A DNA stretch of 14,351 bases, taken from the NCBI RefSeq assembly GCF_946481715.1, contig NZ_CAMLOV010000144.1:1-14351 (forward strand). The letters are read 5' to 3'. The notes under the pieces are model-generated. The model saw only the letters and a list, made by a program, of their open reading frames with translations, was not told the DNA's origin and made no database searches. This stretch comes from an uncultured Mucilaginibacter sp. Lineage in GTDB: Bacteria; Bacteroidota; Bacteroidia; Sphingobacteriales; Sphingobacteriaceae. Numbering within the stretch: the stretch's first letter is position 1; every line of letters begins with the position of its first letter. Positions 6,426-13,973 of this stretch are shown piece by piece. The translations under genes were made by a program, and so were the position numbers.

Positions 6426-6995
6426 TTACTTTTTCGATTTAAGGCGGCTCAGGGTTTCCTGGGAGATGCCGAGGTAGTCGGCGATGATCTTATTAGGCAG
6501 CCTTTGGATAAGGGTGGGGGTGCTTTCCATCAGCTGTTTATAACGCTGGGTAGCATCCATAGTGATAAGGCTTTCGATGCGTTTAATTGAGGCGATGTAA
6601 TCCATTTCCAGGTTAATACGGTACACGCGTTCCCAGCCGGGGATGGTATCAAGCAGTTCCCTAAAGTCCTGGTAATTAATGTAAAGCGCTTCCGTTGGTT
6701 CGATACTCTGGATGTAGGCGAGGGATGGTTCCTGCAAAGTAAAGCTCGGGAATGCCGTACCGAAGCGCCCTTCGGTCACTAAAAAGCGGGTAGATTCCTT
6801 GCCGTTTACGTCCATCATATAAATGCGCAAACAGCCCGAATTGACGAAATAAATATACGGGCAAACCTCGCCGGCAGACAGTAGCAACTCGTTCCTTTTG
6901 GTTTTCTTCAGCCTGAATTTTTGGCAAAAGGCATCCAGCATGGCCTCATCGGCGGGCATGTTTTTGGAGAGGAATTGTTTTAACTGGGCATACAT
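6426..6995 (-). CDS. Crp/Fnr-family transcriptional regulator
   Basis: At 189 residues it is the usual length for Bacteroidota members. Residues ~20-115 form the cyclic-nucleotide-binding-like jelly roll (LLSAGEVCPYIYFVNSGCLRIY, with the Gly residues at turns). A long dimerisation helix follows (~120-145), then a winged-helix domain. The helix-turn-helix is LPNKIIADYLGISQETLSRL (166-185), with a recognition helix E180-T-L-S183-R184. This has the same spacing as the E-x-x-S-R of FNR, which reads TTGA half-sites. The E. coli CRP cAMP signature (R-S-A) is absent and there is no N-terminal Cys cluster as in FNR; the three Cys (24, 45, 55) are scattered. The signal it senses is therefore unknown. 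It probably regulates the hydrolase gene immediately downstream, and perhaps itself. Confidence 0.85.
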   Translation of the reverse strand: MYAQLKQFLSKNMPADEAMLDAFCQKFRLKKTKRNELLLSAGEVCPYIYFVNSGCLRIYMMDVNGKESTRFLVTEGRFGTAFPSFTLQEPSLAYIQSIEPTEALYINYQDFRELLDTIPGWERVYRINLEMDYIASIKRIESLITMDATQRYKQLMESTPTLIQRLPNKIIADYLGISQETLSRLKSKK

Positions 6996-7002
6996 TTACT
7001 GT

Positions 7003-7010
7003 GCAAGCTA
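7003..7010 (-). promoter_or_regulatory. Possible -7 box of the Crp/Fnr gene
   Basis: TAGCTTGC on the minus strand, seven bases before the ATG, approximates TAnnTTTG with one T missing, the same imperfect form as the box before the hydrolase gene. No clear TTTG is found at -33. T-tracts occupy that position instead. Confidence 0.25.
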
Positions 7011-7026
7011 CTAATAGTTTCGCCTT

Positions 7027-7061
7027 AAAAACCTTAAAAAACCGTTAAAAATCTTCAAAAA
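7027..7061. promoter_or_regulatory. Phased A-tracts (predicted bent DNA) upstream of the Crp/Fnr gene
   Basis: Four A-runs of 5-6 bases lie at 7027-7031, 7036-7041, 7047-7051 and 7057-7061. Their centres are about 9.5, 10.5 and 10 bases apart, in step with the DNA helix. Such phased tracts bend DNA and, just upstream of a promoter, can act like an UP element. Confidence 0.5.
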
Positions 7062-7120
7062 TCGGAGGAATTCTAAGATAAACATAAATTTATCTGATTT
7101 ATGGAACAGTTTGCGAAACA

Positions 7121-8095
7121 CTATTGATATTGTATGTAAAGCGGTGCCGGTTTTAAACTCAAAACTTCTTTCGGCGTCAGCATGCGGTTTGGTGCATTCT
7201 TGATATCGTTTTTATAGAAAAGCTTAAACCCTGTAAACTGCACCGGCTCGCCCTGTACAAAGTATTTGTAGGTGCCTTTCTTCAGTTCGGGGCCGCCCCA
7301 GCCATCCATATCCATTACAAATTGTACGTTGTTGCGTAGTTTGATATCCTGGTAGTTGGTAACCATGCGTTTTGTAAAACGGTGCACCACAAATACCTTA
7401 GGTGGCAGGTTGTATTTTATACAGAGTTTACTGAGGTAATCGGTTACAAAGTTGATATCCGCGGCATCAAACGTGCCGATGCGCTTGCCCGGTACGCTGC
7501 CTTCTTTCATGGAAAATTCCGGGTCGATGCCAAAATGGACGTTGGGCATTTTAAGGTATTTCTCCAGCAAAGGCAGTTCGGTTTGCACCGTGCTGAAGCC
7601 TACCTGGATATCTAAAAACACCAGCGCATTGATGGGTTTGGCCATCTCTATCGCCTTATCTATCTGGCTGAAAGGCATACGCAGGTTGTGCAAGCCATTA
7701 CGGCCGGCATCTGCCTGGGCGGTTACGCAGATATAATGCAGGGCGGGGATAACAGGGGTAAGGGTATCGGCAGCTTCCCAGGTTTTGACCTCGGCCATTA
7801 ACCGGCGGCGCATTTCAACAGGTTCGTACTGGCCAAGCGCGCCCATGTTTTTGGAATACATATTTCCATAGTAAGCTACGATGCGTTTAAAAGGCAATAT
7901 GGCACCCGGCAACGGTAGTGGCGCGTTCTTCACCGGCCATCGTTTATCGCCATTGGCCATCCGCTTCATCAGCGAATCGTATTTGGCAGTATCGAGGGTG
8001 GGTTTTAAGGTTGTATCCTTAATTGTTGTTTGGGCGGATGCGGTGAAGGTGGATGCGATGAAGAACGCGGTTAAAATGCGGAAGATGTGTTTCAA
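7121..8095 (-). CDS. Exported protein of unknown function, possibly TIM-barrel-like
   Basis: I do not recognise this 324-residue protein. The codon at 8095 is TTG. There is no in-frame ATG upstream before the stop at 8132-8134, and the next Met (residue 44) would remove the signal peptide, so TTG is the likely start. The signal peptide ends FTASA|QTT (after residue 21). The mature part has alternating strand and helix segments with acidic residues at strand ends: ALVFLDIQVGFST, NVHFGIDPEFSM, KVFVVHRFTKRM and VQFVMDMDGWG. This pattern is reminiscent of a glycosidase-like TIM barrel, but no family signature is clear. The 200 bases upstream are largely the repeat at 8130-8213. A separate promoter is not obvious, so read-through from hscA is possible. 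Confidence 0.75.
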   Translation of the reverse strand: MKHIFRILTAFFIASTFTASAQTTIKDTTLKPTLDTAKYDSLMKRMANGDKRWPVKNAPLPLPGAILPFKRIVAYYGNMYSKNMGALGQYEPVEMRRRLMAEVKTWEAADTLTPVIPALHYICVTAQADAGRNGLHNLRMPFSQIDKAIEMAKPINALVFLDIQVGFSTVQTELPLLEKYLKMPNVHFGIDPEFSMKEGSVPGKRIGTFDAADINFVTDYLSKLCIKYNLPPKVFVVHRFTKRMVTNYQDIKLRNNVQFVMDMDGWGGPELKKGTYKYFVQGEPVQFTGFKLFYKNDIKNAPNRMLTPKEVLSLKPAPLYIQYQ

Positions 8096-8129
8096 GTGCG
8101 TATTTATATGATGTGCTTTATTATTAGAG

Positions 8130-8213
8130 CGTCATTGCGAGGTACGAAGCAATCTCTAAGCTTTGCATATCCGCCCTGCTCATCGGGAGATTGCTTCGTA
8201 CCTCGCAATGACG
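8130..8213. repeat. CGTCATTGC inverted-repeat element, intact copy
   Basis: Perfect 27-bp inverted arms at 8130-8156 (starting CGTCATTGCGAGGTACGAAG) and 8187-8213 (ending GCAATGACG) flank a 30-base centre. Folded RNA would give a very strong hairpin. It has no coding capacity and is shared with 10228 and, degenerately, 5210. It looks like a REP/MITE-like non-autonomous element. Confidence 0.85.
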
Positions 8214-8295
8214 TATCGGCAAGCATTTTGTTTTAAATATCTGATATGCCTATTAACTTAGCAAATCAAATCGTAAAAATCTATTTAATCCCGGT

Positions 8296-10149
8296 TCAGA
8301 CACTTTTCCCCTTCATCGCTACGGAAATCGCCTCGTCCATTACCCGTTCGGCAAAATCGCGGGTAAAGTTATTCACTTCGTCAATTTTGGTATGGATAAG
8401 GTCTTTATCGCCACTGGCTAAAGCAGCTTTTAACGAGGTAACGTGTTCGTGTGTATCGCTTATTTCTTGTGCGGTAAGATGCGTGCTGTGTTTCTCCAGG
8501 AAACGCTCTACCGTGTAAACCATCTGTTCGCCTTCTGTTTTGGCTTCTATCAGCATGCGGGCTGCAACATCGTCTTTGGCGTTGGTGATGCTGTCCATTA
8601 GCATTTTTTCAACCAGTTCGTCGTTAATGCCGTAGGCGGGTTTTACTTCCACCTCTTGTTTTACGCCGCTGCGCAGTTCTATGGCCTGGATCTTTAGGAT
8701 GCCGTCGGCATTCAATATAAAGTTGATATCCACCTTGGGGAAGCCTGCCGGCATAGCGGGTATGCCTTTTAATTCAAACTCTGCCAATTTACGGTTCTCT
8801 TTTATCAGGTCGCGCTCGCCCTGGTAAACGGCAATTTTCATGTTTACCTGGCCATCTTTGCTGGTGGTGTATTGCCTGCCTGCTTTGGTTGGGATCTTAC
8901 TGTTGCGGGGGATGATGGTATCCATCAGGCCGCCCATGGTTTCGATGCCTAATGATAGCGGCGTAACATCCAGCAGCAGAATATCGCTGCGGTTACCGGC
9001 CAATACATCAGCCTGTATAGCGGCGCCGAGGGCAACCACTTCATCCGGGTTTACATCATCGTGCACCGGGCGGCCGAAAAACTCGGCCACCATTTTTTTT
9101 ACCAATGCTGTGCGGGTACTGCCGCCTACCATAATTACTTCATCAATATCGGTAATGGTAAGCTTAGCATCCTTTAGCGCATTTTGGCAGGCGGTGATGG
9201 TTTGCTGCACTTTGGGCAGAATAAGCTCGTTAAAAGTATTACGGTCGATAGTACACCAGATCTCACCAATCTTTTCGTTGAAAAGGCTTTGATGTGCAAA
9301 CGCTTTCTTGGCTTCCTCGGCTTTCAGGCGAAGCTGCTGGGTAAGCTCGCGGTTTTCAGCCAGTTCGGTTTTATCGATGTTGTTCTTTTCTATCCAGTAA
9401 TCGGCAATGGCACGGTCGAAATCATCTCCGCCTAAAAAAGTATCGCCGTTTGTGGAAAGCACCTCGAAGATGCCATTTTGGATCTGTAGTATCGATACAT
9501 CAAACGTACCGCCGCCAAGGTCGTACACAGCAACGGTTTTGGTTTCTTCGGGGTTTAAGCCAATGCCATAGGCCAGGCTTGCAGCAGTTGGCTCGTTTAC
9601 TATGCGTAACACATCCAAACCGGCAAGTTTACCGGCATCACGTGTTGCCTGGCGCTGCGAATCGTTAAAATAAGCAGGAACGGTAATTACGGCACGGTTT
9701 ACCGGGGTTTTTAGAGCATGCTCGGCGCGGTCTTTCAATTCTTTTAGTATCAAACCCGAAAGTTCAATAGGGGTGTAGAATTTATCGCCCACTTTTATTT
9801 TTACCAGGCTTTCGGTATCATCGTCGATGATCTTGTAAGAGAAAAAGTTTTGGTAGTTCTTTACATCGGAGTAGGAGCGGCCCAGCAGGCGCTTTACGGA
9901 AAACACGGTGTTCTGCGGATCGGTTATTAAAAATTCTTTTGCTTCGTTGCCCACTTTAATATCGCCGGCGGCGCCAAAATGCACTACGGAGGGCACCAAA
10001 ACTCCTTTGCCCGTATCGTTTATTACCTTGGGGTTTTTATCCGGATCGATGAAAGCCACGAGCGAATTGGTGGTGCCCAGGTCGATACCTACAATAATAT
10101 CTTCTTTCTGTATAGAACCTGTTGCCAGGTTGATGGAAACTTTAGCCAT
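8296..10149 (-). CDS. hscA: Fe-S cluster assembly chaperone HscA (Hsp70 family)
   Basis: The 617-residue protein matches HscA length (616 in E. coli) and lacks the long flexible DnaK tail. The nucleotide-binding domain carries [10 protein letters not shown] (21-30), the HscA-like [10 protein letters not shown] (83-92), NEPTAA (185-190), [13 protein letters not shown] (209-221) and IMVGGSTR (339-346). The linker [11 protein letters not shown] (391-401) leads to the substrate-binding domain, with [17 protein letters not shown] and VKPAYG as in HscA. The helical lid ends in [12 protein letters not shown] and KGKSV. Its role is ATP-driven transfer of Fe-S clusters from the IscU scaffold with the J-protein HscB, in the cytoplasm. 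No iscU, hscB or fdx lies in the window, so it is separated from the partners seen in E. coli's isc operon. It is divergent from the 936-residue gene, with a repeat element between them. Confidence 0.9.
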   Translation of the reverse strand: MAKVSINLATGSIQKEDIIVGIDLGTTNSLVAFIDPDKNPKVINDTGKGVLVPSVVHFGAAGDIKVGNEAKEFLITDPQNTVFSVKRLLGRSYSDVKNYQNFFSYKIIDDDTESLVKIKVGDKFYTPIELSGLILKELKDRAEHALKTPVNRAVITVPAYFNDSQRQATRDAGKLAGLDVLRIVNEPTAASLAYGIGLNPEETKTVAVYDLGGGTFDVSILQIQNGIFEVLSTNGDTFLGGDDFDRAIADYWIEKNNIDKTELAENRELTQQLRLKAEEAKKAFAHQSLFNEKIGEIWCTIDRNTFNELILPKVQQTITACQNALKDAKLTITDIDEVIMVGGSTRTALVKKMVAEFFGRPVHDDVNPDEVVALGAAIQADVLAGNRSDILLLDVTPLSLGIETMGGLMDTIIPRNSKIPTKAGRQYTTSKDGQVNMKIAVYQGERDLIKENRKLAEFELKGIPAMPAGFPKVDINFILNADGILKIQAIELRSGVKQEVEVKPAYGINDELVEKMLMDSITNAKDDVAARMLIEAKTEGEQMVYTVERFLEKHSTHLTAQEISDTHEHVTSLKAALASGDKDLIHTKIDEVNNFTRDFAERVMDEAISVAMKGKSV

Positions 10150-10169
10150 GATGTATCAATAACAAAGGG

Positions 10170-10177
10170 CAAATGTA
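10170..10177 (-). promoter_or_regulatory. -7 promoter box of hscA
   Basis: TACATTTG on the minus strand is a perfect TAnnTTTG match, ending 20 bases before the hscA ATG. That gives a short leader of roughly 12-15 bases. Upstream at the right distance there is TTTC rather than TTTG. Confidence 0.55.
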
Positions 10178-10227
10178 CTTAGTTTTGCGGGAGGAAATGT
10201 CATTTGGATTTCGGATTTTAAGCCCGT

Positions 10228-10321
10228 CGTCATTGCGAGGTACGAAGCAATCTCTAAGCAAGCATATCCACTTTGCACGGTTGCTTGTCCTGTGCAGAGA
10301 TTGCTTCGTACAGCAATGACG
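10228..10321. repeat. CGTCATTGC inverted-repeat element, copy with a damaged right arm
   Basis: The left arm 10228-10254 is identical over 27 bases to that at 8130. The right arm 10297-10321 is two bases shorter and has a change in the middle (CGTACAGCAATG). The centre differs from the 8130 copy. It sits in the 245-base divergent gap between hscA and the 936-residue gene. Confidence 0.8.
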
Positions 10322-10394
10322 TGCTAATTAAATCGATTCTCCTAATTCGAAAAATTCGAGTTCAGACAAAAACATTTTTCCTACTTTCACCCTA

Positions 10395-13205
10395 ATGTTA
10401 CACCGCGTCTGCCAACCCCTGCTACTGCTACTCATTACCGCCACTTCCGCAATGGCCCAGCAATTTGGCGGCAACCCGCCATCTATTAAATGGAAGCAGG
10501 TAAACACCCCGGCAACCAAAGTGATCTTCCCCGAGGGGATGGATTCTGCTGCTACGCAGGTTGCCAATATCATTCAATACATTAACCCGCAAATAAAGCC
10601 CAGCATTGGTTTTAAACAGAAGCAGGTAAGCATTGTATTGCAAAACCAAACTACCATATCCAACGCTTATGTGGGTTTGGCACCATTCCGCAGCGAGTTT
10701 TATTTAACGCCCTCGCAAAACAGTTTCGAGATCGGTAGCTTGTATTGGCCGGGGCAGTTGGCTATCCACGAATTCAGGCACGTGCAGCAATACAATAATT
10801 TTAATGTGGGGTTGTCGCATGTGCTGCGCGTAGTTTTTGGCGAGGGAGGGCAGGCGCTGGGGAACGACCTATCCATCCCAAATTGGTTCTTCGAAGGTGA
10901 TGCCGTTTATAACGAAACGCTGGTAACCCAACAGGGCAGGGGCAGGCTGCCTTATTTTTATAATGGCTTCCGCGCGCTTTGGGCGGCCGGAAAGGATTAC
11001 AGCTGGATGAAGCTGCGCAACGGCTCGTATGTGGATTACATCCCCGACCATTATCCGCTCGGCTACATGATGGTAGCCTATGGACGGGAGCAGTTCGGCA
11101 ATGATTTTTGGGCGAAGGTGACGCATGATGCCGCATCATACAATACCGGGTTTTATCCTTTTCAAAATGCTATTAAAAAATATTCGGGAGTAAAGTACAA
11201 AGCCTTTCATGAAAATGCGATGCTGCATTTCCAGAAAAACCTTTTTCCAATGACAGAGGTAACCGCGGATAATCCTCATCAACATTTTATGGCTAACGAG
11301 GAATATCCGGCGTACCTCAATGATAGTACGCTCTTATATTTAAAAACCACTTATAACCACATTCCACAATTTGTTGTAAGAGTCAGAGGGAAAGAACGCA
11401 GCATTGCTGTACAGGATATTAATACCGACAACTACTTTACTTACCATCATGGCAAGGTGGTTTATGCTGCCTACCGGCCCGACCTGCGCTGGGGCTACCG
11501 CAATTATAACGAAGTTGTGGTGCTGGATATAAATTCCGGAAAACAACGCCGCATTACCCGTAAAACCAAATATTTTTCGCCGGTATTTAGTAATGATGGC
11601 AAAACTATCGTAGCTGTTGATGTGGAACCGACAGGGAAGAGTGCGTTACATTTGTTAGATGCCGGAGACGGCAAATTGCTCACAGCGGTTCCCAATCCGG
11701 AAAAGTTGTTTTACACTCACCCCAAATTTTATGGTGATGATAAGATAATAACCGCTGTACGTAACCAAAAAGGAGAAATGGCTTTGGCATCTGTCGATAT
11801 AAAAACAGGGGCACCAAAGTATTTTACTCCTTTTAGTTTCGAGCCGATCGGTTTTATTACAGTGCTAAAAGACACGGTAGTGTTTAGTAAATCTTCGGGC
11901 GTAAACGACAGGTTATTTGTATTGTCGTTAAAAACCGGGAAGTTTTATGTGAAGGATGATAGCAGTTTTATAGGCGCTTATCAGCCTGCAATAACTGCTA
12001 CAAAGGTGGCATGGGTAGGCCTTACTGCTTATGGCTATACGATACAGGAAAGTAGCTGGAATGAGGGGCCATATCGAGAAAAATCAACCTACACCGAGGT
12101 GTTGTCTGATATGGGTATCAACAAATTAGAAAAAGATTCCGCCGCCAACCTCTTTGCATCTGTCCCCAACACCCCGCTACCCATCACCAGCTACAGCAAA
12201 GCGCACGGCTTGTTCAATTTCCATAGCATCTTCCCGAATTTGAACGACCCGAACTACTCGCTGGAACTGGCGGGGGAGAACGTGCTTAATACCTTCCAAT
12301 CCCGGCTATCCTTAAATTACAACCGCGATGAAGGCTACAAGCGCATTGGCTACACAGGTATTTACGGTGCGCTGTTCCCATATATTTCGGCAGGTGCCAA
12401 TTACACTTTCGACCGGCGGGGGTTTTCTAAAGGCAACAACGTTTATTTCAACGAAACCGACCTGCATGCTGGCTTAGAAGTACCGCTGAACTTTACCGGA
12501 GGCAAAACAGCTACCTTTTTATCCGCAGGCAGCGATGTGTACTACAGCCAGCGCCGGTTCCAGGAAGCTTACCGCAGCCAGTTTGCCGACAGGCATTATA
12601 CTTATTTGAACAATTACATCAGTTTCAGTAACGAGATACAGCAGGCCAAACAACAAATAAACCCGCGCCTGGCCCAAAGCATCAGCCTGAATTATAAAAC
12701 TGCCATTGCCGGGCTTAGCGCTACCCAGTTTTTAGCGACCGGCTCATTTTATTTCCCTGGATTGGGCATAACGCACAGCCTGGTTATCAGCGGCGCCTAC
12801 CAGAAGAAAGGGGCAAATAACAGCATCGGTTTTTCTAACGATTTCCCCTTTGCCAAAGGCTACACTGCCGAAAGTTTGGATAAGATGCAGAAAGTAGGCT
12901 TAAGCTACCATTTCCCAATTGCGTACCCCGATGCAGGCTTTGCCAATTTGGCCTACCTGCTACGCGTGCGCGGCTACCTGTTTTACGACCATACCCACGC
13001 CACCGACGGCAGTTTCCTGTTCAACAACAAGCCATTTAAAGCCGACTTCCGCTCTGCAGGCGCAACCCTGTTTTTTGATGGTAAACTGTTTAACCAGGGT
13101 TCGGTATCCTTCGGCATCCGTTACAGCTACCTGCTGGATGATGATTTGTTTGGCGGGAATGGCAAGAATAGGATAGAGTTGGTGCTACCGGTGAGTATAT
13201 TTTAG
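10395..13205 (+). CDS. Exported peptidase-like / TolB-propeller / outer-membrane beta-barrel fusion protein
   Basis: The 936-residue product has a signal peptide ending SAMA|QQ (after residue 21). Residues ~30-285 look like a gluzincin (peptidase MA-like) domain: H125-E-F-R-H129 is an HExxH zinc motif and E167 in WFFEGDA is a plausible third ligand. Residues ~300-560 contain short beta-repeat units of the TolB/WD40-like kind, e.g. EVVVLDINSGKQRRITRK followed by SPVFSNDGKTIV. From ~605 to the end there are amphipathic strands with aromatic girdles (GYTGIYGALFPYISAGANYT), closing in RIELVLPVSIF with a terminal Phe, as in outer-membrane barrels. The protein is probably anchored in the outer membrane with its enzymatic part in the periplasm or at the surface. 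Proteolysis is predicted but the substrate is unknown; the propeller could present substrate. It converges with the next gene, five bases away. Confidence 0.75.
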   Translation: MLHRVCQPLLLLLITATSAMAQQFGGNPPSIKWKQVNTPATKVIFPEGMDSAATQVANIIQYINPQIKPSIGFKQKQVSIVLQNQTTISNAYVGLAPFRSEFYLTPSQNSFEIGSLYWPGQLAIHEFRHVQQYNNFNVGLSHVLRVVFGEGGQALGNDLSIPNWFFEGDAVYNETLVTQQGRGRLPYFYNGFRALWAAGKDYSWMKLRNGSYVDYIPDHYPLGYMMVAYGREQFGNDFWAKVTHDAASYNTGFYPFQNAIKKYSGVKYKAFHENAMLHFQKNLFPMTEVTADNPHQHFMANEEYPAYLNDSTLLYLKTTYNHIPQFVVRVRGKERSIAVQDINTDNYFTYHHGKVVYAAYRPDLRWGYRNYNEVVVLDINSGKQRRITRKTKYFSPVFSNDGKTIVAVDVEPTGKSALHLLDAGDGKLLTAVPNPEKLFYTHPKFYGDDKIITAVRNQKGEMALASVDIKTGAPKYFTPFSFEPIGFITVLKDTVVFSKSSGVNDRLFVLSLKTGKFYVKDDSSFIGAYQPAITATKVAWVGLTAYGYTIQESSWNEGPYREKSTYTEVLSDMGINKLEKDSAANLFASVPNTPLPITSYSKAHGLFNFHSIFPNLNDPNYSLELAGENVLNTFQSRLSLNYNRDEGYKRIGYTGIYGALFPYISAGANYTFDRRGFSKGNNVYFNETDLHAGLEVPLNFTGGKTATFLSAGSDVYYSQRRFQEAYRSQFADRHYTYLNNYISFSNEIQQAKQQINPRLAQSISLNYKTAIAGLSATQFLATGSFYFPGLGITHSLVISGAYQKKGANNSIGFSNDFPFAKGYTAESLDKMQKVGLSYHFPIAYPDAGFANLAYLLRVRGYLFYDHTHATDGSFLFNNKPFKADFRSAGATLFFDGKLFNQGSVSFGIRYSYLLDDDLFGGNGKNRIELVLPVSIF

Positions 13206-13210
13206 TCGGC

Positions 13211-13951
13211 TTAATTTACAACCACAAAACAACCGCTGCACTGTACAATTGCAGATTTACGTTGGTTAATGTGATTTACCAGTTTTAACGTTTTCCTATC
13301 CACCTTAAATCTATTTTTCCTGAGCAACTTATAGCCAAGTGTAGCATAAGCTTGCTCTTCGCAGCAGATGCTGGTTAGCCAAATACTGAATTTTTTCTGG
13401 TCGTTTTTTTTGGCAAGCTCTATTATCTCTGCGTATGCTCCTGTTTGGGGAGCGCCGTCACCGCAATAAAGGGCATACGTCTCGTTTAAGGTAAGTTCAT
13501 CGATTACGTTTTTTATTGTTTTTACCGTCCCATAATATTTATTTCGTTCTTTAAGAAAACGTAAAATTTGAATAGTATCTACTTTGCCTTGCAGCGTTTT
13601 GTTCCATTCTTCCGCTTGCATATTCATAAATATCGAATTTCCATGCCCTGTTTTGCTAAACAAAATAGTATCATTTTTAGTTAACAGGTTTATGTGATAG
13701 TCCTTACCGTTGTACCTAACGTCAATACGTTGGTGATAATAGCCGAAATCAACACTGCGGTTAAAAAGTGTTTTTACATTGCTATCCGTTGGGCGGCGCG
13801 TACGTTTAATGCTATCAAGTTTGGCTAATAATTTAGTTGCAGTAACCTCTTCATCGGCAATAGCTTTTATTTTTTTTAAATAACCGTCCTGGCTAAATGC
13901 AGAGGAGCAAATGAATAGTAAAAAAATAAAAAGGTATTGTACTTTTTTCAC
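13211..13951 (-). CDS. AT-rich exported protein of unknown function (GTG start)
   Basis: The frame is open to an ATG at 13996 (261 residues), which would overlap the cutC stop by 23 bases and put 15 odd residues before the signal peptide. The GTG at 13951 begins a classic signal peptide, MKKVQYLFIFLLFICSSAFS|Q, and is preceded by a perfect TATCTTTG box, so I prefer it (246 residues). The mature part is rich in Lys, Asn and Ile and has a short beta stretch (RIDVRYNGKDYHINLL). Five Cys lie in the second half (LYCGDG, ICCEEQ, QCSGC), which could form disulphides or bind metal. I recognise no family. The gene is clearly richer in A+T than its neighbours, suggesting recent acquisition. It lies 22 bases after cutC on the same strand. 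Confidence 0.7.
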   Translation of the reverse strand: MKKVQYLFIFLLFICSSAFSQDGYLKKIKAIADEEVTATKLLAKLDSIKRTRRPTDSNVKTLFNRSVDFGYYHQRIDVRYNGKDYHINLLTKNDTILFSKTGHGNSIFMNMQAEEWNKTLQGKVDTIQILRFLKERNKYYGTVKTIKNVIDELTLNETYALYCGDGAPQTGAYAEIIELAKKNDQKKFSIWLTSICCEEQAYATLGYKLLRKNRFKVDRKTLKLVNHINQRKSAIVQCSGCFVVVN

Positions 13952-13955
13952 AGGG

Positions 13956-13963
13956 CAAAGATA
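13956..13963 (-). promoter_or_regulatory. -7 promoter box before the GTG-start gene
   Basis: TATCTTTG on the minus strand is a perfect TAnnTTTG match, ending four bases before the GTG at 13951. No TTG is found 17-23 bases upstream. If used, the transcript would be almost leaderless and would rule out the ATG at 13996 as the start. Confidence 0.4.
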
Positions 13964-13973
13964 ATATATTCCA

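Noticed and set aside
8214..8295. Terminator or small RNA gene after hscA
   Set aside because: Apart from the adjacent repeat element I see no GC-rich stem with a T run and no promoter in this stretch.
8840..9292. 150-codon plus-strand open frame
   Set aside because: A shadow of hscA on the opposite strand.
8296..10149. DnaK instead of HscA
   Set aside because: The length of 617, the missing DnaK C-terminal tail and several HscA-like segments ([34 protein letters not shown]) favour HscA.
8130..10321. CRISPR-like repeats
   Set aside because: Only three dispersed copies, each internally palindromic and kilobases apart with genes between; no regular spacers and no cas genes.
10801..11139. 112-codon minus-strand open frame
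   Set aside because: A shadow of the peptidase-like domain of the fusion gene; rich in Arg, His and Pro.
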